A stretch of 64,000 nucleotides of DNA from an uncultured Dehalococcoidia bacterium (GCA_951812625.1 CATOSP010000002.1:186001-250000); one strand, 5' to 3'. Positions 17,055-26,588 are shown, numbered from the stretch's first letter. The notes: generated by a model not told the origin, from the sequence alone. A program made the numbers and translations.

Positions 17055-19145
17055 TTAGCCGAGATTGACCAGTGGGCTTACCCGGATAAAGACGGGGGCG
17101 AATACCAGGGAGACGATCGCCATCAGCTTGAGTAGGATGTTCAGGGACGGGCCGGAAGTGTCCTTGAACGGGTCGCCGACCACGTCTCCCTCGACCGCTG
17201 CCTTGTGGGCCTCGGAACCCTTACCACCGAAGTTGCCCAATTCGACGTACTTCTTGGCATTGTCCCACGTCCCGCCGGCCGAAGCCATCATTATGGCGAG
17301 CATAAACCCCGCGGATACCGACCCGATGAGCAGCCCGCCCAATGCCGCTTCTCCCAGGATGAAGCCGGTTGCGATTGGAGCGAGGACTGCCATCACGCCG
17401 GGTATAATCATCTCCCGGAGCGCGCTCTTCGTGCTTATGTCCACGCAGCGGGCCGAGTCCGGCTGGGCGTTGCCCTCCATTAGACCGGGAATCTCGCGGA
17501 ACTGGCGCCTTACCTCGTCTACAATGCCCTGTGCGGCGCGTCCCACAGCCTGCATCGTCATCGCGGAGAACAGGAACGGCAGCATGGCGCCGATCACCAG
17601 CCCCACCAGTATCTCAGGCTGGAGCAGATTGATCCCCGCAGAGTCGCCTGCCAGGCGTCCGGCTTCGTCGAGGGTAATGAGCCCGGCATTGACGGAGTAA
17701 GCTGCCAGCAGGGCCAATGCGGTCAACGCGGCGGAACCGATGGCGAACCCTTTTCCAGTGGCTGCCGTGGTGTTGCCCAGCGCGTCCAGAGCGTCGGTGC
17801 GCTCCCGTACCTGTGGGTCCAGTTGTGCTTGTTCGGCGATACCCCCGGCGTTGTCCGCTACTGGTCCGTATGCGTCGGTGGCCAGGGTGATGCCCAGGGT
17901 CGAGAGCAGTCCGACCCCTGCCAGGGCTACGCCGTAGAACCCGGCAAACCAGTAGGCCAGCAGGATTGCCACAGAAACGCAGGCCACTGGAATCAAGGTG
18001 CTCATCATCCCCGTAGCGATACCGCTGATGATAACGGTTGCAGCGCCGGTCTGGGATGACTCGGAGACCCGTTGTGTCGGTTTGTAACTGTATGAGGTGT
18101 AATACTCTGTTGCGAGCCCGATTATCGTACCGGCAACCAGACCGGCTACGACGCAGCCGAACCAATACCAGTTGTTGGTCAGGGCTATCGTCAAGATTGC
18201 GGCGAAGATTATGAGCAGTCCTCCGGCGGCGAATATGCCGTAACGGAGTGCCCAGAGCAGCCGTTCAAAATCTGCCTGTTCTCCGCTGCGCACCACGAAA
18301 GTCCCTAGAATGGCGGCCAGTATCCCTGCCCCTGCCAGAAGCATCGGGAACACTGACTGGGGGTCGGTGAAGTTGCTGGCCCCGCTTCCTACGGCCAGGG
18401 CCACCGCGCTGGCGGACAGGGCCACGGCGGAGATGATGCTGCCTACATAGGACTCGAAGAGGTCCGCGCCCATTCCGGCCACGTCACCCACGTTGTCTCC
18501 CACGTTATCGGCGATTACGCCGGGGTTGCGGGGATCGTCCTCGGGGATTCCCGCTTCCACCTTGCCCACCAGGTCAGACCCAACGTCTGCTGCCTTGGTG
18601 AAGATTCCCCCGCCGACCCTGGCGAACAGGGCGATGGAGCTTGCGCCGAATCCGAACCCTGCCACGGCGCTGATGTTCTGGAATATCAGGTAAAGGATGG
18701 TCACGCCCAGCAGTCCGATGCCCACCACGGTGACACCCATGACCGACCCGCTGGAGAAAGCGACCCGCAGCGCCGGGTTGAGGCCCCGTTGGGCGGCGGC
18801 GGCAGTCCTGACATTGGCCCGGACGGCAACGTTCATACCAATAATCCCGGCCATGCCGGAGCAGATTGTTCCCACAACGTAGGATATGGCCGTAGCCGGA
18901 ACGCCCAGCTTGTGGGTGAAGAGGGTGTAGTCAAGGATGGCCAGGGCAATGGTAACCACCACTGCAAAGGGAAGCAGGGTAAGGTATTCCCGTTTAAGGA
19001 AGGCGTTTGCCCCTTCCTGGATGGCGTTCCCAATAGATTGGATCTGGTCTGTGCCCCGGTCGGCGGACAGTACACGGGCCGCGGTAATGGCTGCAAAAAT
19101 GAGGGCCAAGACTCCAGCGGCAAGGGCCAAAATTATCGGTAGCAT
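17055..19145 (-). CDS. hppA: Membrane-bound ion-translocating pyrophosphatase, K+-dependent type
   Basis: A 696-residue, roughly 16-helix membrane protein that couples pyrophosphate hydrolysis to H+ (or Na+) export. Substrate-binding motifs include FTKAADVGSDLVGKVEAGIPEDDPRNPG and DNVGDNVGDVAGMGADLFES. The diagnostic segment GNTTAATGKGFAIGSAALTA has Ala and Gly where K+-independent enzymes have Lys and Thr, so it belongs to the K+-dependent branch by established rule. H+ versus Na+ specificity is not decided here. AAAGGA lies upstream of the ATG. It is preceded by a 508-bp gap and lies divergent from the hydrolase-LLM-halogenase cluster. Confidence 0.96.
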   Translation of the reverse strand: MLPIILALAAGVLALIFAAITAARVLSADRGTDQIQSIGNAIQEGANAFLKREYLTLLPFAVVVTIALAILDYTLFTHKLGVPATAISYVVGTICSGMAGIIGMNVAVRANVRTAAAAQRGLNPALRVAFSSGSVMGVTVVGIGLLGVTILYLIFQNISAVAGFGFGASSIALFARVGGGIFTKAADVGSDLVGKVEAGIPEDDPRNPGVIADNVGDNVGDVAGMGADLFESYVGSIISAVALSASAVALAVGSGASNFTDPQSVFPMLLAGAGILAAILGTFVVRSGEQADFERLLWALRYGIFAAGGLLIIFAAILTIALTNNWYWFGCVVAGLVAGTIIGLATEYYTSYSYKPTQRVSESSQTGAATVIISGIATGMMSTLIPVACVSVAILLAYWFAGFYGVALAGVGLLSTLGITLATDAYGPVADNAGGIAEQAQLDPQVRERTDALDALGNTTAATGKGFAIGSAALTALALLAAYSVNAGLITLDEAGRLAGDSAGINLLQPEILVGLVIGAMLPFLFSAMTMQAVGRAAQGIVDEVRRQFREIPGLMEGNAQPDSARCVDISTKSALREMIIPGVMAVLAPIATGFILGEAALGGLLIGSVSAGFMLAIMMASAGGTWDNAKKYVELGNFGGKGSEAHKAAVEGDVVGDPFKDTSGPSLNILLKLMAIVSLVFAPVFIRVSPLVNLG

Positions 19146-19653
19146 CGCCTGTCCTTTCGCGCCTAAATGCGCCCTTTTTGAGGCGTGCGCAACGTATCAT
19201 AACCCCTATTGAGTGTCAAGCAATTCCGCCAGGGTGTAAGACCATTTTCCGCCGTCGGAGCACGGTTTCAGGTCAGAATTGGAGAACCATGCGACTGTTT
19301 AGATTCAAATAAGTTATGAATCTCGGCGGCATCGGACAGAGGCGTGCACCTAGAATTTAGCTCTATCCGCCGGTATAGCCTGTGGTACCTCCTATCAGTC
19401 CGGTCACGATTGCCGGCTTCCTGCCAATGCTGGGTCGGCCCATAGTACGCTGCCATGATCGGCGACTGGTTTTCCCCTTTGGGAGTAGCCTTGAGCGCCA
19501 TACCCACAATCGTGCGCAGCCATGGTATTATGGGGCGTCTGAGATACCGTGGCGGGCGATTCTGAACGCCTGTGCCCCACAGAGGCCGGGCGTTCCATGC
19601 TTCAGATTATGAACACTCAGGTTCACCAGCTACCTTAAAGGAGGACATGGCAA
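19146..19653. other. Long divergent intergenic region with a possible hppA promoter
   Basis: No gene is supported in these 508 bases; short plus-strand frames around 19382-19612 show no family features and no good ribosome-binding site. On the minus strand a consensus TTGACA (19214-19219) lies about 70 bases before hppA. The best -10 is unclear: TACGTT at 17-bp spacing, or an overlapping TATGAT that would need a different -35. Confidence 0.35.
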
Positions 19654-20451
19654 ATGGCGGATGGCGCTCAAGTATGGACCGAGGAATTTGTAGAGGCCGC
19701 TGGCGCCCAACTCCAGATAGTACGTGCAGGCAGCGGCGACCCCCTGATTATCCTCCACGACGAATTGGGCCACCAGACCTGGCTGCAGTACCAGGACGAG
19801 CTGGCCAAAGACTATAGCCTTCATATCCCGTCGCACCCGGGCTTCGGCGAGACCGAGCGCCAGGAATGGATAATGAACATGCGTGACCTGGCGGGCTGGT
19901 ACCTGGAGGCCATTGACGACCTGGGCCTTAATGGGGCCAACCTGATGGGGTTTTCCCTGGGCGGGTGGCTGGCCGCAGAGATGGCCACCATGTCGCCAGA
20001 CACGTTCCGCAAGCTGGTGTTGGTTGGCCCGGCGGGCATCAGACCTCCCGCTGGAGAGATCTACGATATGTTCCTGGTGGTGGCCAGGGACTTCATGACC
20101 GCCGGGTTCCATGACCCGGACAACACCCCCGAGTTCAAGCAAGCCTGCCCCGATGAACCCACCCCGGAACTGGCTGAGGCATGGGAGGTGGCCCGCGAAG
20201 AGGCCTGCCGGCTCAGTTGGCGCCCCTATATGTATTATCCGGGGTTGCCCGACCTGCTTCACCGGGTCAAGCGGCTTCCCACGTTGATTGTCTGGGGGCG
20301 GGAAGACAACATCGTTCCTGTCAGTGCCAGTCAGGTCTACCATGAGTCGATCGCGGGGTCCCGTCTCAGTGTTCTGGACAACTGCGGCCATCACCCTGAA
20401 ATCGAGAAGTCCGGGGAGTTCGTGCGTTTGGTCAAGGACTTCCTGGCGTAA
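19654..20451 (+). CDS. Alpha/beta hydrolase
   Basis: A 265-residue alpha/beta-hydrolase. The nucleophile elbow is GFSLGG (Ser), the acid is in WGREDNIVP, and the catalytic His is in NCGHHPEIEKS. The oxyanion strand reads PLIILHDELGHQTW, with HD instead of the usual HG. AAAGGAGG precedes the ATG. The shape is that of C-C bond hydrolases or esterases of aromatic or cyclic compounds. It begins a co-directional row with a luciferase-like monooxygenase and a halogenase-like flavoprotein. Confidence 0.87.
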   Translation: MADGAQVWTEEFVEAAGAQLQIVRAGSGDPLIILHDELGHQTWLQYQDELAKDYSLHIPSHPGFGETERQEWIMNMRDLAGWYLEAIDDLGLNGANLMGFSLGGWLAAEMATMSPDTFRKLVLVGPAGIRPPAGEIYDMFLVVARDFMTAGFHDPDNTPEFKQACPDEPTPELAEAWEVAREEACRLSWRPYMYYPGLPDLLHRVKRLPTLIVWGREDNIVPVSASQVYHESIAGSRLSVLDNCGHHPEIEKSGEFVRLVKDFLA

Positions 20452-20553
20452 TAGCGTTGGCGTGGCCGGGCTGCAGGCGTCCTTGATTAGCCCATATGTT
20501 AGAATCCCCAGTGTAGCTGGAGCCCCGTAGCCGGAACCGGAGGGAGAATCGAG

Positions 20554-21846
20554 ATGTTTATTGGATACTTCACCGAGAGGCCGTACCAGGACCCGAAGTC
20601 CGGGTATTTCGGGGCCACTGGTAAGCCGATCATGGACCTAAACGTCAGCAACGATATCTATGACGCTGAGTTGGGGTCCGCGCTCTACAACCGGTATCTG
20701 GACGAGAAGATTTATGCCGAGGAGATGGGATTCGACGGGCTGATGCTCAACGAGCACCACAGCACCCCGTTCTGCATGGGTGGGGCTATGAACGTGGAGG
20801 CCTCTATCCTGGCCCGCATCACCAACCGGGCCAAGATCGTGCTGCTGGGGAACATCATTCCCATCTGGGACGATCCTCTTTGGTTGGTTGAGCAGCTTTC
20901 CATGATCGACATGATCTCCAGGGGCAGGCTGGTTTCCGGCTGGGTCCGTGGCACCGGGCGGGAGAGCGTCGCCCACAACGTGGAACCGCACTACAACTGG
21001 GAGCGGTTCAAAGAGGCCCACGAACTCATCGTTAAAGCTTGGACAACCCCCGGGCCCTTCCGCTGGGAAGGCAAGCATTACCATTACCGCCACGTGAACC
21101 CATGGGTGAAGCCGTTCCAGAAGCCTCACCCGCCCATCTGGTTGCCGGGCGTGGTCAGCCGGGATTCTCTCATGTGGGCTGCGGAGCAGCGGATACCCTA
21201 CATCATGTTGGCCACGGAGATGGAGCCCACTCGGCAAGCGTTCCAGCTATACCACGACACCGCCGCCGAACTGGGTTACCAGTCCGGGCCGCAGAACATC
21301 GGTTACCTGTGGAAGGTCCATGTTGACGAGACCGAGGAACTGGCCGAAGAGGCTGGGCGGAAGTACGTTCAGGGTCCAAGCAACCCGTTCCTTGCTGGCA
21401 ACGAAGGTACGGTCAACCCGGCGCTGTTGAACCTCCCCGGCCTTACCTCCCGGCGCAGGGTGCTTCCGACACAGGCGGTGGCCACCCGCGCCCGCGGCGG
21501 AAATTCCGGTCCTGCCGGGGCGTTGGGGCGTCCCTACGAGCAGCAGGTCGAGAACTACACCATCATCTCCGGCACGCCCGATAGCGTCATCCCCAAGATT
21601 CGCCACGTCTTGGAGACGATACGCCCGGGCAGCATCTTCTTCTGGGACGGCGACGGCGCAATGACTCACGACGACGCCATGCGCAGCCTCCGGCTAATGG
21701 GCCAAGAGGTCCTTCCCGCAGTCCGAGAAATTGCCGAGGAGTTGGAGTTGCCCGGCCCATTCGAGGTTGACCCCGCCACCAGCAAGCCCTACACGGGCAA
21801 CAGTCCGGCCACCGCTCCAGCAGTAGAGGTGCAGGCCGACGCATAG
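20554..21846 (+). CDS. LLM-class flavin-dependent monooxygenase
   Basis: A 430-residue bacterial-luciferase-like monooxygenase, longer than typical (~340-380). The core is clear: YAEEMGFDGLMLNEHHSTPF, ASILARITNRAKIVLLGNI, LSMIDMISRGRLVSGWVRG, PHPPIWLPGVVSRDSLMWAAEQ. An Arg/Ala/Gly-rich insert sits around residues 305-330, and a Pro/Ala-rich tail ends the protein. It lies about 100 bases after the hydrolase gene. The second gene of the putative oxidative cluster; substrate unknown. Confidence 0.9.
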   Translation: MFIGYFTERPYQDPKSGYFGATGKPIMDLNVSNDIYDAELGSALYNRYLDEKIYAEEMGFDGLMLNEHHSTPFCMGGAMNVEASILARITNRAKIVLLGNIIPIWDDPLWLVEQLSMIDMISRGRLVSGWVRGTGRESVAHNVEPHYNWERFKEAHELIVKAWTTPGPFRWEGKHYHYRHVNPWVKPFQKPHPPIWLPGVVSRDSLMWAAEQRIPYIMLATEMEPTRQAFQLYHDTAAELGYQSGPQNIGYLWKVHVDETEELAEEAGRKYVQGPSNPFLAGNEGTVNPALLNLPGLTSRRRVLPTQAVATRARGGNSGPAGALGRPYEQQVENYTIISGTPDSVIPKIRHVLETIRPGSIFFWDGDGAMTHDDAMRSLRLMGQEVLPAVREIAEELELPGPFEVDPATSKPYTGNSPATAPAVEVQADA

Positions 21847-21864
21847 GGCGACAGGGAAATTAAT

Positions 21865-21899
21865 GTCCTCACCCCACTGCATATGCCCGGGGTGAGGAC
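21865..21899 (+). terminator. 11-bp perfect stem-loop after the LLM gene
   Basis: GTCCTCACCCC and GGGGTGAGGAC pair perfectly across a 13-base loop, 18 bases past the stop of the upstream gene. No U-tract follows, so it may be a weak or factor-assisted terminator or an mRNA-stabilising hairpin between the LLM and halogenase-like genes. Confidence 0.5.
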
Positions 21900-21970
21900 T
21901 ATGTCTCATGCGTTACTCGCGACAGGCATGAGACCGGATATGGAACCACCACATTCATGAGACTCTTCCT

Positions 21971-23623
21971 GTGACCCATTCCCACTCCTCCCCGGACGTG
22001 GTCGTCATAGGTGGCGGCCCGGCCGGGTCCACCACATCTACCATGCTCGCCAGCCAGGGGCTGAATGTCCTCCTGCTGGAGAGGGAGAAATTCCCCAGAG
22101 ACCACGTCGGTGAGTCCATGCTTCCTGCCAGCGTTCCGGTGCTGCAGGAACTGGGCGTCCTGGACCAGGTCGAAGAGGCCGGATTCCTGCACAAGTACGG
22201 TGCAACGATGGTGTGGGGGACCGACCAGCAGCCATGGAGTTGGTACTTTGAGGAGACCAACACCCGGTACCCACACTCCTACCAGGTGTGGCGGCCCCGG
22301 TTCGACCAGATTCTCCTGGAAAACAGCCGCGCCCATGGGGTGGATGTCCGTGAGGGCCACAGGGTCATCGACGTTGTCATTGACTCCCAGAGCGGCAGGG
22401 CGACGGGCGTCAGGTACATCGACGATGCAGGCGTGGAGCGGGAGTCGACGGCATCGTTCGTGGTGGACGCCAGCGGGCAGGGCGGACTGCTTTCGAGTAA
22501 GCTCCGGCTCCGGGACTGGGACCCGTTCTTCCGCAACCTTGCCGTGTACGGGTATTTCACCGGGTCGAAACGCCTTCCGGGACGCGACTCCACCAACATC
22601 TTCATCGAAGCCCATCCCAGGGGCTGGCTCTGGAACATCCCCTTGCATACCGGATGGGCCAGCATCGGCGCTGTGGTTGACAGTGAGAGCGGACAGAGAG
22701 GAGTTGGAGAGCAGGGACTCCGAAAGTTCCTGGAAAACCAGTTCTCAGGTGCGCCCCACATGAGCGCGATGCTGGAAGACGCCGAGATGGTCTCCGGCCC
22801 GTTCATCCTGAAAGACTGGTCCTACGTCTGTCGCCGTCTTGCGGGTGACGGGTACGTCCTTGCCGGCGACGCGGCCTGTTTCGTGGACCCGTTGTTCTCC
22901 TCGGGGGTGCATCTGGCACTGATGTCAGGTGTCCTGGCGGCGGCCTACGTGGCAACGGCTCTGAAGGACCCCGGACTTGCGCACGCCGCAGCCGGCGCCT
23001 ACCAGGAGCTTTACTTCAAGGAATACTCCCACTTCCGCGAGTTGGCCCGGTTGTTCTACTCCAGCAACCTGGCCTCCGAGGGATACTTTTGGGAGGCGAG
23101 GCGTTTGCTGAACGGCGAGGACATGTTCTCGCCCAGGCACTCCTTCATTCAGGCCGTAGCGGGACAGCCGCCGCGGGGGTACGAACGCGCGGTATTGGAG
23201 AAGGGCGAGCCGCCAGAGGACTTCGTCACCAGTGTCAGGGAAGTAGAGAGCCAGCGGGTTGCGCGACGGGTACGGTGGGAAGAAGCGATGGCTGATGCCC
23301 GTGCCGGAGACGCACGTCTGCTCGCGGCCGCGCCTAGGTTGGCCGACGGTGTCGGCGTCCAACGCAAGGCCGTACTTGGTGAGGGCGAGTTCGTGTGGGG
23401 GACCGTTCTCACCACGGTCAGCCAGCCCGAAGGCACTCCGGCCAGTGGGTTGGTAGCCAGGCTAGTCTCAATGATCGATGGTAACGCCTCGGTGGGGGAG
23501 CTGATGGCCAACGTGCGCGCTCAAGGCCACGTGGACCAGGCAGCTATGCTCGACCGGAGTGTACTGGCAACCCTCCAGATACTCTACGTTGATGGCACCA
23601 TAGAGTCCATAAGAGGGTTGTAG
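21971..23623 (+). CDS. Flavin-dependent halogenase-like oxidoreductase with C-terminal PqqD-like extension
   Basis: A 550-residue FAD protein. The N-terminal dinucleotide loop is VVIGGGPAGS (11-20), followed by FPRDHVGESMLP (41-52), where flavin-dependent halogenases have GES-x-LP. The halogenase signatures W-x-W-x-I-P (219-224, WLWNIP) and F-x-x-P-x-x-S-x-G (304-312) are both present, and Lys75 in HKYGAT is a candidate for the halogenating lysine. These motifs separate halogenases from ordinary monooxygenases and geranylgeranyl reductases, though some non-halogenating relatives share them. From about residue 475 a small domain (LVSMIDGNASVGELMANVR...) resembles PqqD-type winged helices. A GTG start at 21971 is used; the ribosome-binding site is weak. 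Confidence 0.8.
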   Translation: MTHSHSSPDVVVIGGGPAGSTTSTMLASQGLNVLLLEREKFPRDHVGESMLPASVPVLQELGVLDQVEEAGFLHKYGATMVWGTDQQPWSWYFEETNTRYPHSYQVWRPRFDQILLENSRAHGVDVREGHRVIDVVIDSQSGRATGVRYIDDAGVERESTASFVVDASGQGGLLSSKLRLRDWDPFFRNLAVYGYFTGSKRLPGRDSTNIFIEAHPRGWLWNIPLHTGWASIGAVVDSESGQRGVGEQGLRKFLENQFSGAPHMSAMLEDAEMVSGPFILKDWSYVCRRLAGDGYVLAGDAACFVDPLFSSGVHLALMSGVLAAAYVATALKDPGLAHAAAGAYQELYFKEYSHFRELARLFYSSNLASEGYFWEARRLLNGEDMFSPRHSFIQAVAGQPPRGYERAVLEKGEPPEDFVTSVREVESQRVARRVRWEEAMADARAGDARLLAAAPRLADGVGVQRKAVLGEGEFVWGTVLTTVSQPEGTPASGLVARLVSMIDGNASVGELMANVRAQGHVDQAAMLDRSVLATLQILYVDGTIESIRGL

Positions 23624-23729
23624 TGGGTCGGCATGAAATCTGGGGAGGGCCCCAATTGCCGCGATTCCTGGCCAAACCGGTGTGGGCAAGGTGGTGTAGG
23701 GCCGCTTTCTTGGTGGGAAAACTGGGAAG

Positions 23730-24680
23730 CTAGGCCACCTTGCGTTTTTGCGCGCGCTTCGCTGCGTCCCTCACTGCCTCCGGCGTCAGTCCAGCCTTTA
23801 CCATCAGTTCGTCCGCCCTACCGGACTCACTGTAGCCGTTGAGTGCCACCGTCTCCATCGGGACGGGGTTTGAACGTCCCACCGCCTGGGCCACGATGCT
23901 GCCGAGACCGCCGTGGGCCAGGTGTTCCTCGGCGGTGACGATCGCCCCGGTCTCCCGTGCCGCAGCCAGAATCGTCCCCTCGTCAATGGGACTGAGGGTA
24001 TGTACGTTGACCACTCTGGCGGAAATGCCTTCCTGCTCCAGTAGGTCCGCCGCGTCAAGACCCACCGACACCATAACTCCGGTGGCGACTATCGATACAT
24101 CCGACCCGTCTCGCATTACCTCCGCCTCGCCGAGCTTGAACTCGTAGCCTCCGTCGTGGATCACTGGCGTGTTGGCCCGGGACAGGCGGACATAGAAGGG
24201 GCCGTCGGTTTTCGCCGCTGTGCGCACGGCATGGGCTGCTTCTACGGCATCGGATGGACAGACCACTGTGAACCCCGGCAGTGAACAGGCCAGCGCGATG
24301 TCCTCGATCCCGTGGGCTGACATGCCGTCTTCCCCGGTAAGGATACCGGCGTGGGTGCAGACCAGCTTCACGTTCAGGTGGGGTTGGGCCACCAGCACAC
24401 GCAACTGGTCGAATGGTCTGCCGACGCCGAAGACGGCGAAAGTGCTCACAAATGGGGTCTTCCCCGACGCCGCCATTCCGGCGCCCACGCCGACCATGTT
24501 CTGCTCCGCCGGGCCGAAGTCGAAGAACCGGTCGGGATATTGGTCCCTCCACAGGTGGGTGAACACTGAGACGTTAAGATCTCCGCCCAGAACAACGATC
24601 TCCGGGTGTTCGTCGGCCAACTCCAGCAGGGTCCTGCCGAAGGTCTCGCGCGTGGAAGCCATCTGCCTTTGTGCGGCCAT
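23730..24680 (-). CDS. Transketolase, C-terminal subunit
   Basis: A 316-residue half-transketolase with the pyrimidine-binding and C-terminal domains: VVLGGDLNVS, FFDFGPAEQNMVGVGAGMAASGKTPFVSTFAVF (catalytic Glu in the PAEQN stretch), THAGILTGEDGMSAHGIEDIAL, and a C-terminal AEEHLAHGGLGS. Its start overlaps the stop of the N-terminal subunit gene (TAATG), so the two chains are made together and assemble into one thiamine-diphosphate enzyme of the pentose phosphate pathway. It may equally be 1-deoxyxylulose-5-phosphate-synthase-like in ancestry, but the split arrangement is typical of transketolase. Confidence 0.93.
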   Translation of the reverse strand: MAAQRQMASTRETFGRTLLELADEHPEIVVLGGDLNVSVFTHLWRDQYPDRFFDFGPAEQNMVGVGAGMAASGKTPFVSTFAVFGVGRPFDQLRVLVAQPHLNVKLVCTHAGILTGEDGMSAHGIEDIALACSLPGFTVVCPSDAVEAAHAVRTAAKTDGPFYVRLSRANTPVIHDGGYEFKLGEAEVMRDGSDVSIVATGVMVSVGLDAADLLEQEGISARVVNVHTLSPIDEGTILAAARETGAIVTAEEHLAHGGLGSIVAQAVGRSNPVPMETVALNGYSESGRADELMVKAGLTPEAVRDAAKRAQKRKVA

Positions 24681-25534
24681 TATGCGAGCTCCTTCATCGC
24701 AGCTTCAAACTCTTCCTGGTTGGGTGCGCGGCCATGAAACGCCGGGTTGTCTTCCATGAAGGAGACTCCCTTGCCCTTGACCGTATGGGCGATGATGACC
24801 GAGGGCTGTGTCCGTCCTCGTTTCGCACTCCCGATGGTGTCCAGCAACTCCGCGTAGTCGTGGCCTGAAGTCTCGAAGACCCTCCAGCCGAAGGCGCGCC
24901 ACTTGTCCGCCAGCGGTTCCAGGGTCATTACTTCGTCGGTGTGCCGGTCGTTCTGGACACGGTTCCGGTCCACAAAGGCGATGAGATTGGTTGCCTTGTG
25001 GTGGGAAGCGGACATTGCGGCTTCCCAGATCTCCCCCTCGTCGCACTCTCCGTCACCCAGGATGGCGTACACCAGGCTGTCGCGGTTGTCCATCCTGGCG
25101 GCAAGGGCGCATCCCAGGGCGAAGGACAGGCCCATGCCCAGGGACCCCGAATTCATCTCCACGCCGGGGACCATGGGGTGCGCGTGTCCCTGCAGGCGGC
25201 TGTTCAGTTTTCGGAACGTCTCAAGCTCATCATGGGGGATATACCCGGCCTTGGCCAAAACTGCGTACAGCCCGGGCGAAGCATGGCCCTTGCTCAGGAT
25301 CAACCGGTCCCGGTCGGCCCACCGGGGATTGGCGGGGTCGTGACGCATCTCCCGGAAATAGAGGCACACGAGGATGTCCAACTCCGACAGGGAACCGCCC
25401 GGGTGGCCGCTCCCCGCGGTATAGATGGACTGGACAACGTCGCGCCGCAATTCCCTGGCCAGAAGGGCCAACGATTCAGCATCATGCCCCGGAGTTGCCC
25501 CCGCCCCGCTGCCATTTCCTGATGTGTCCCTCAT
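24680..25534 (-). CDS. Transketolase, N-terminal subunit
   Basis: A 284-residue thiamine-diphosphate-binding half of transketolase. It shows SGHPGGSLSELDILVCLYF, RLILSKGHASPGLYAVLA, GSLGMGLSFALG and the TPP motif GDGECDEGEIWEAAMSASH...DRNRVQND, ending in HTVKGKGVSFMEDNPAFHG. ATG 25534 is used; a TTG at 25540 is in frame and nearer to the AGGGGGT site. Split transketolases are common in archaea and in several bacterial phyla including Chloroflexota. Confidence 0.93.
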   Translation of the reverse strand: MRDTSGNGSGAGATPGHDAESLALLARELRRDVVQSIYTAGSGHPGGSLSELDILVCLYFREMRHDPANPRWADRDRLILSKGHASPGLYAVLAKAGYIPHDELETFRKLNSRLQGHAHPMVPGVEMNSGSLGMGLSFALGCALAARMDNRDSLVYAILGDGECDEGEIWEAAMSASHHKATNLIAFVDRNRVQNDRHTDEVMTLEPLADKWRAFGWRVFETSGHDYAELLDTIGSAKRGRTQPSVIIAHTVKGKGVSFMEDNPAFHGRAPNQEEFEAAMKELA

Positions 25535-25661
25535 GGTCAATGCTTACCCCCTCTAGACACGCATCCTGTACGCCCCCTCCAGCCCCCAAACGGGTATGGG
25601 GCGGCGTTCTCAGCGGACGTTGCGTCTGTCAATTGGCCATGCGCAAATAGTGTAGGGTCGA

Positions 25662-25679
25662 AATTCGGCGCACCGAATT
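25662..25679. promoter_or_regulatory. 7-bp inverted repeat in the tkt/amidohydrolase divergent region
   Basis: AATTCGG and CCGAATT are separated by CGCA, a perfect dyad in the roughly 200-bp region between divergent genes. It has operator-like form. A TATAAT at 25729-25734 lies only 15 bases before the downstream ATG and lacks a matching -35, so I do not call a promoter there. Confidence 0.3.
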
Positions 25680-25748
25680 ATAAGCCCGCCCTTGTCGGGA
25701 TGTCTAGGTAATCGGATGACGGCGTATGTATAATTGAGGCCACATCGA

Positions 25749-26588
25749 ATGCTGATAGACGCCCACTGTCACATCACCCCCCCCGGATTCGACCTGCGTC
25801 GCGCCGAGTTGGCAGACAGGGACGCGACCTTCGCCTCCATGTTCTCCACTCCTCGTGGAAGGCTGGCCACGGCCGATACCCTGGTCCAGAACATGGAACG
25901 GGACGGCGTTGATCGGGCCGCAGTAATGGGCCTGGGCTGGTCTAGCCGAGAGTTGGCGTTGGAGAGCAACGACTACGTCATCGAGTCAGTAGACCGCTAC
26001 TCCGGCAGGTTGATTGGGTTCTGTACGGTCAACCCCGTCTGGGGTGAGGCTGCGGTGACCGAGGTGGAGCGTTGTGCGGCCCGTGGGTTGCGCGGCATAG
26101 GCGAGTTGCACCCTGACACCCAGGGGTTCGACATTACCGATGCGGAGTCCCTGTCCCCTCTCATGGACACGGCCCGCCGGTTGGGGCTGCCCGTTCTGAT
26201 TCACTGCTCAGAGCCTGTGGGGCACCAGTACCCCGGGAAAGGCTGCACAACCCCGGACAAGGTCTACAGGTTCATTTGCAACTTCCCGGACAACACCATC
26301 ATCTGTGCCCACTGGGGTGGCGGCCTGCCCTTCTATGCACTGATGCCCGAAGTACCCGATGCCATCCGCAACGTATACTTCGATTCCGCCGCCAGCCCTT
26401 TTCTATACCGACCTGACGTGTACAAGACGGCCGCCCGCCTCATAGGGGAGGACAGGATCATGTTCGCCAGTGACTATCCTCTGATGCCCGTAGCCAGGGC
26501 ATTGCAGCACGTGGACGAAGCTGGTCTGGACACCGAGACGCGCTCTGCCATCCTGTCGGGCACCGCCGCAGGACTGTTCGGGTTTTAG
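25749..26588 (+). CDS. Amidohydrolase family protein (2-pyrone-4,6-dicarboxylate/ACMSD-like)
   Basis: A 279-residue amidohydrolase_2 protein. The metal-binding start is MLIDAHCHITPPGFD (H-x-H), followed by GIGELHPDTQGFD, LPVLIHCSEPVGH (third His), CAHWGGGLPFY (fourth His) and the catalytic Asp in IMFASDYPLMP. Members hydrolyse or decarboxylate ring-derived acids. The ATG at 25749 fits the canonical beginning of the domain. It is divergent from the transketolase genes and is followed 31 bases later by a DNA glycosylase. Confidence 0.88.
   Translation: MLIDAHCHITPPGFDLRRAELADRDATFASMFSTPRGRLATADTLVQNMERDGVDRAAVMGLGWSSRELALESNDYVIESVDRYSGRLIGFCTVNPVWGEAAVTEVERCAARGLRGIGELHPDTQGFDITDAESLSPLMDTARRLGLPVLIHCSEPVGHQYPGKGCTTPDKVYRFICNFPDNTIICAHWGGGLPFYALMPEVPDAIRNVYFDSAASPFLYRPDVYKTAARLIGEDRIMFASDYPLMPVARALQHVDEAGLDTETRSAILSGTAAGLFGF

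Noticed and set aside
19382-19612. Short plus-strand frame in the hppA upstream gap
   Set aside because: No family resemblance and no ribosome-binding site.
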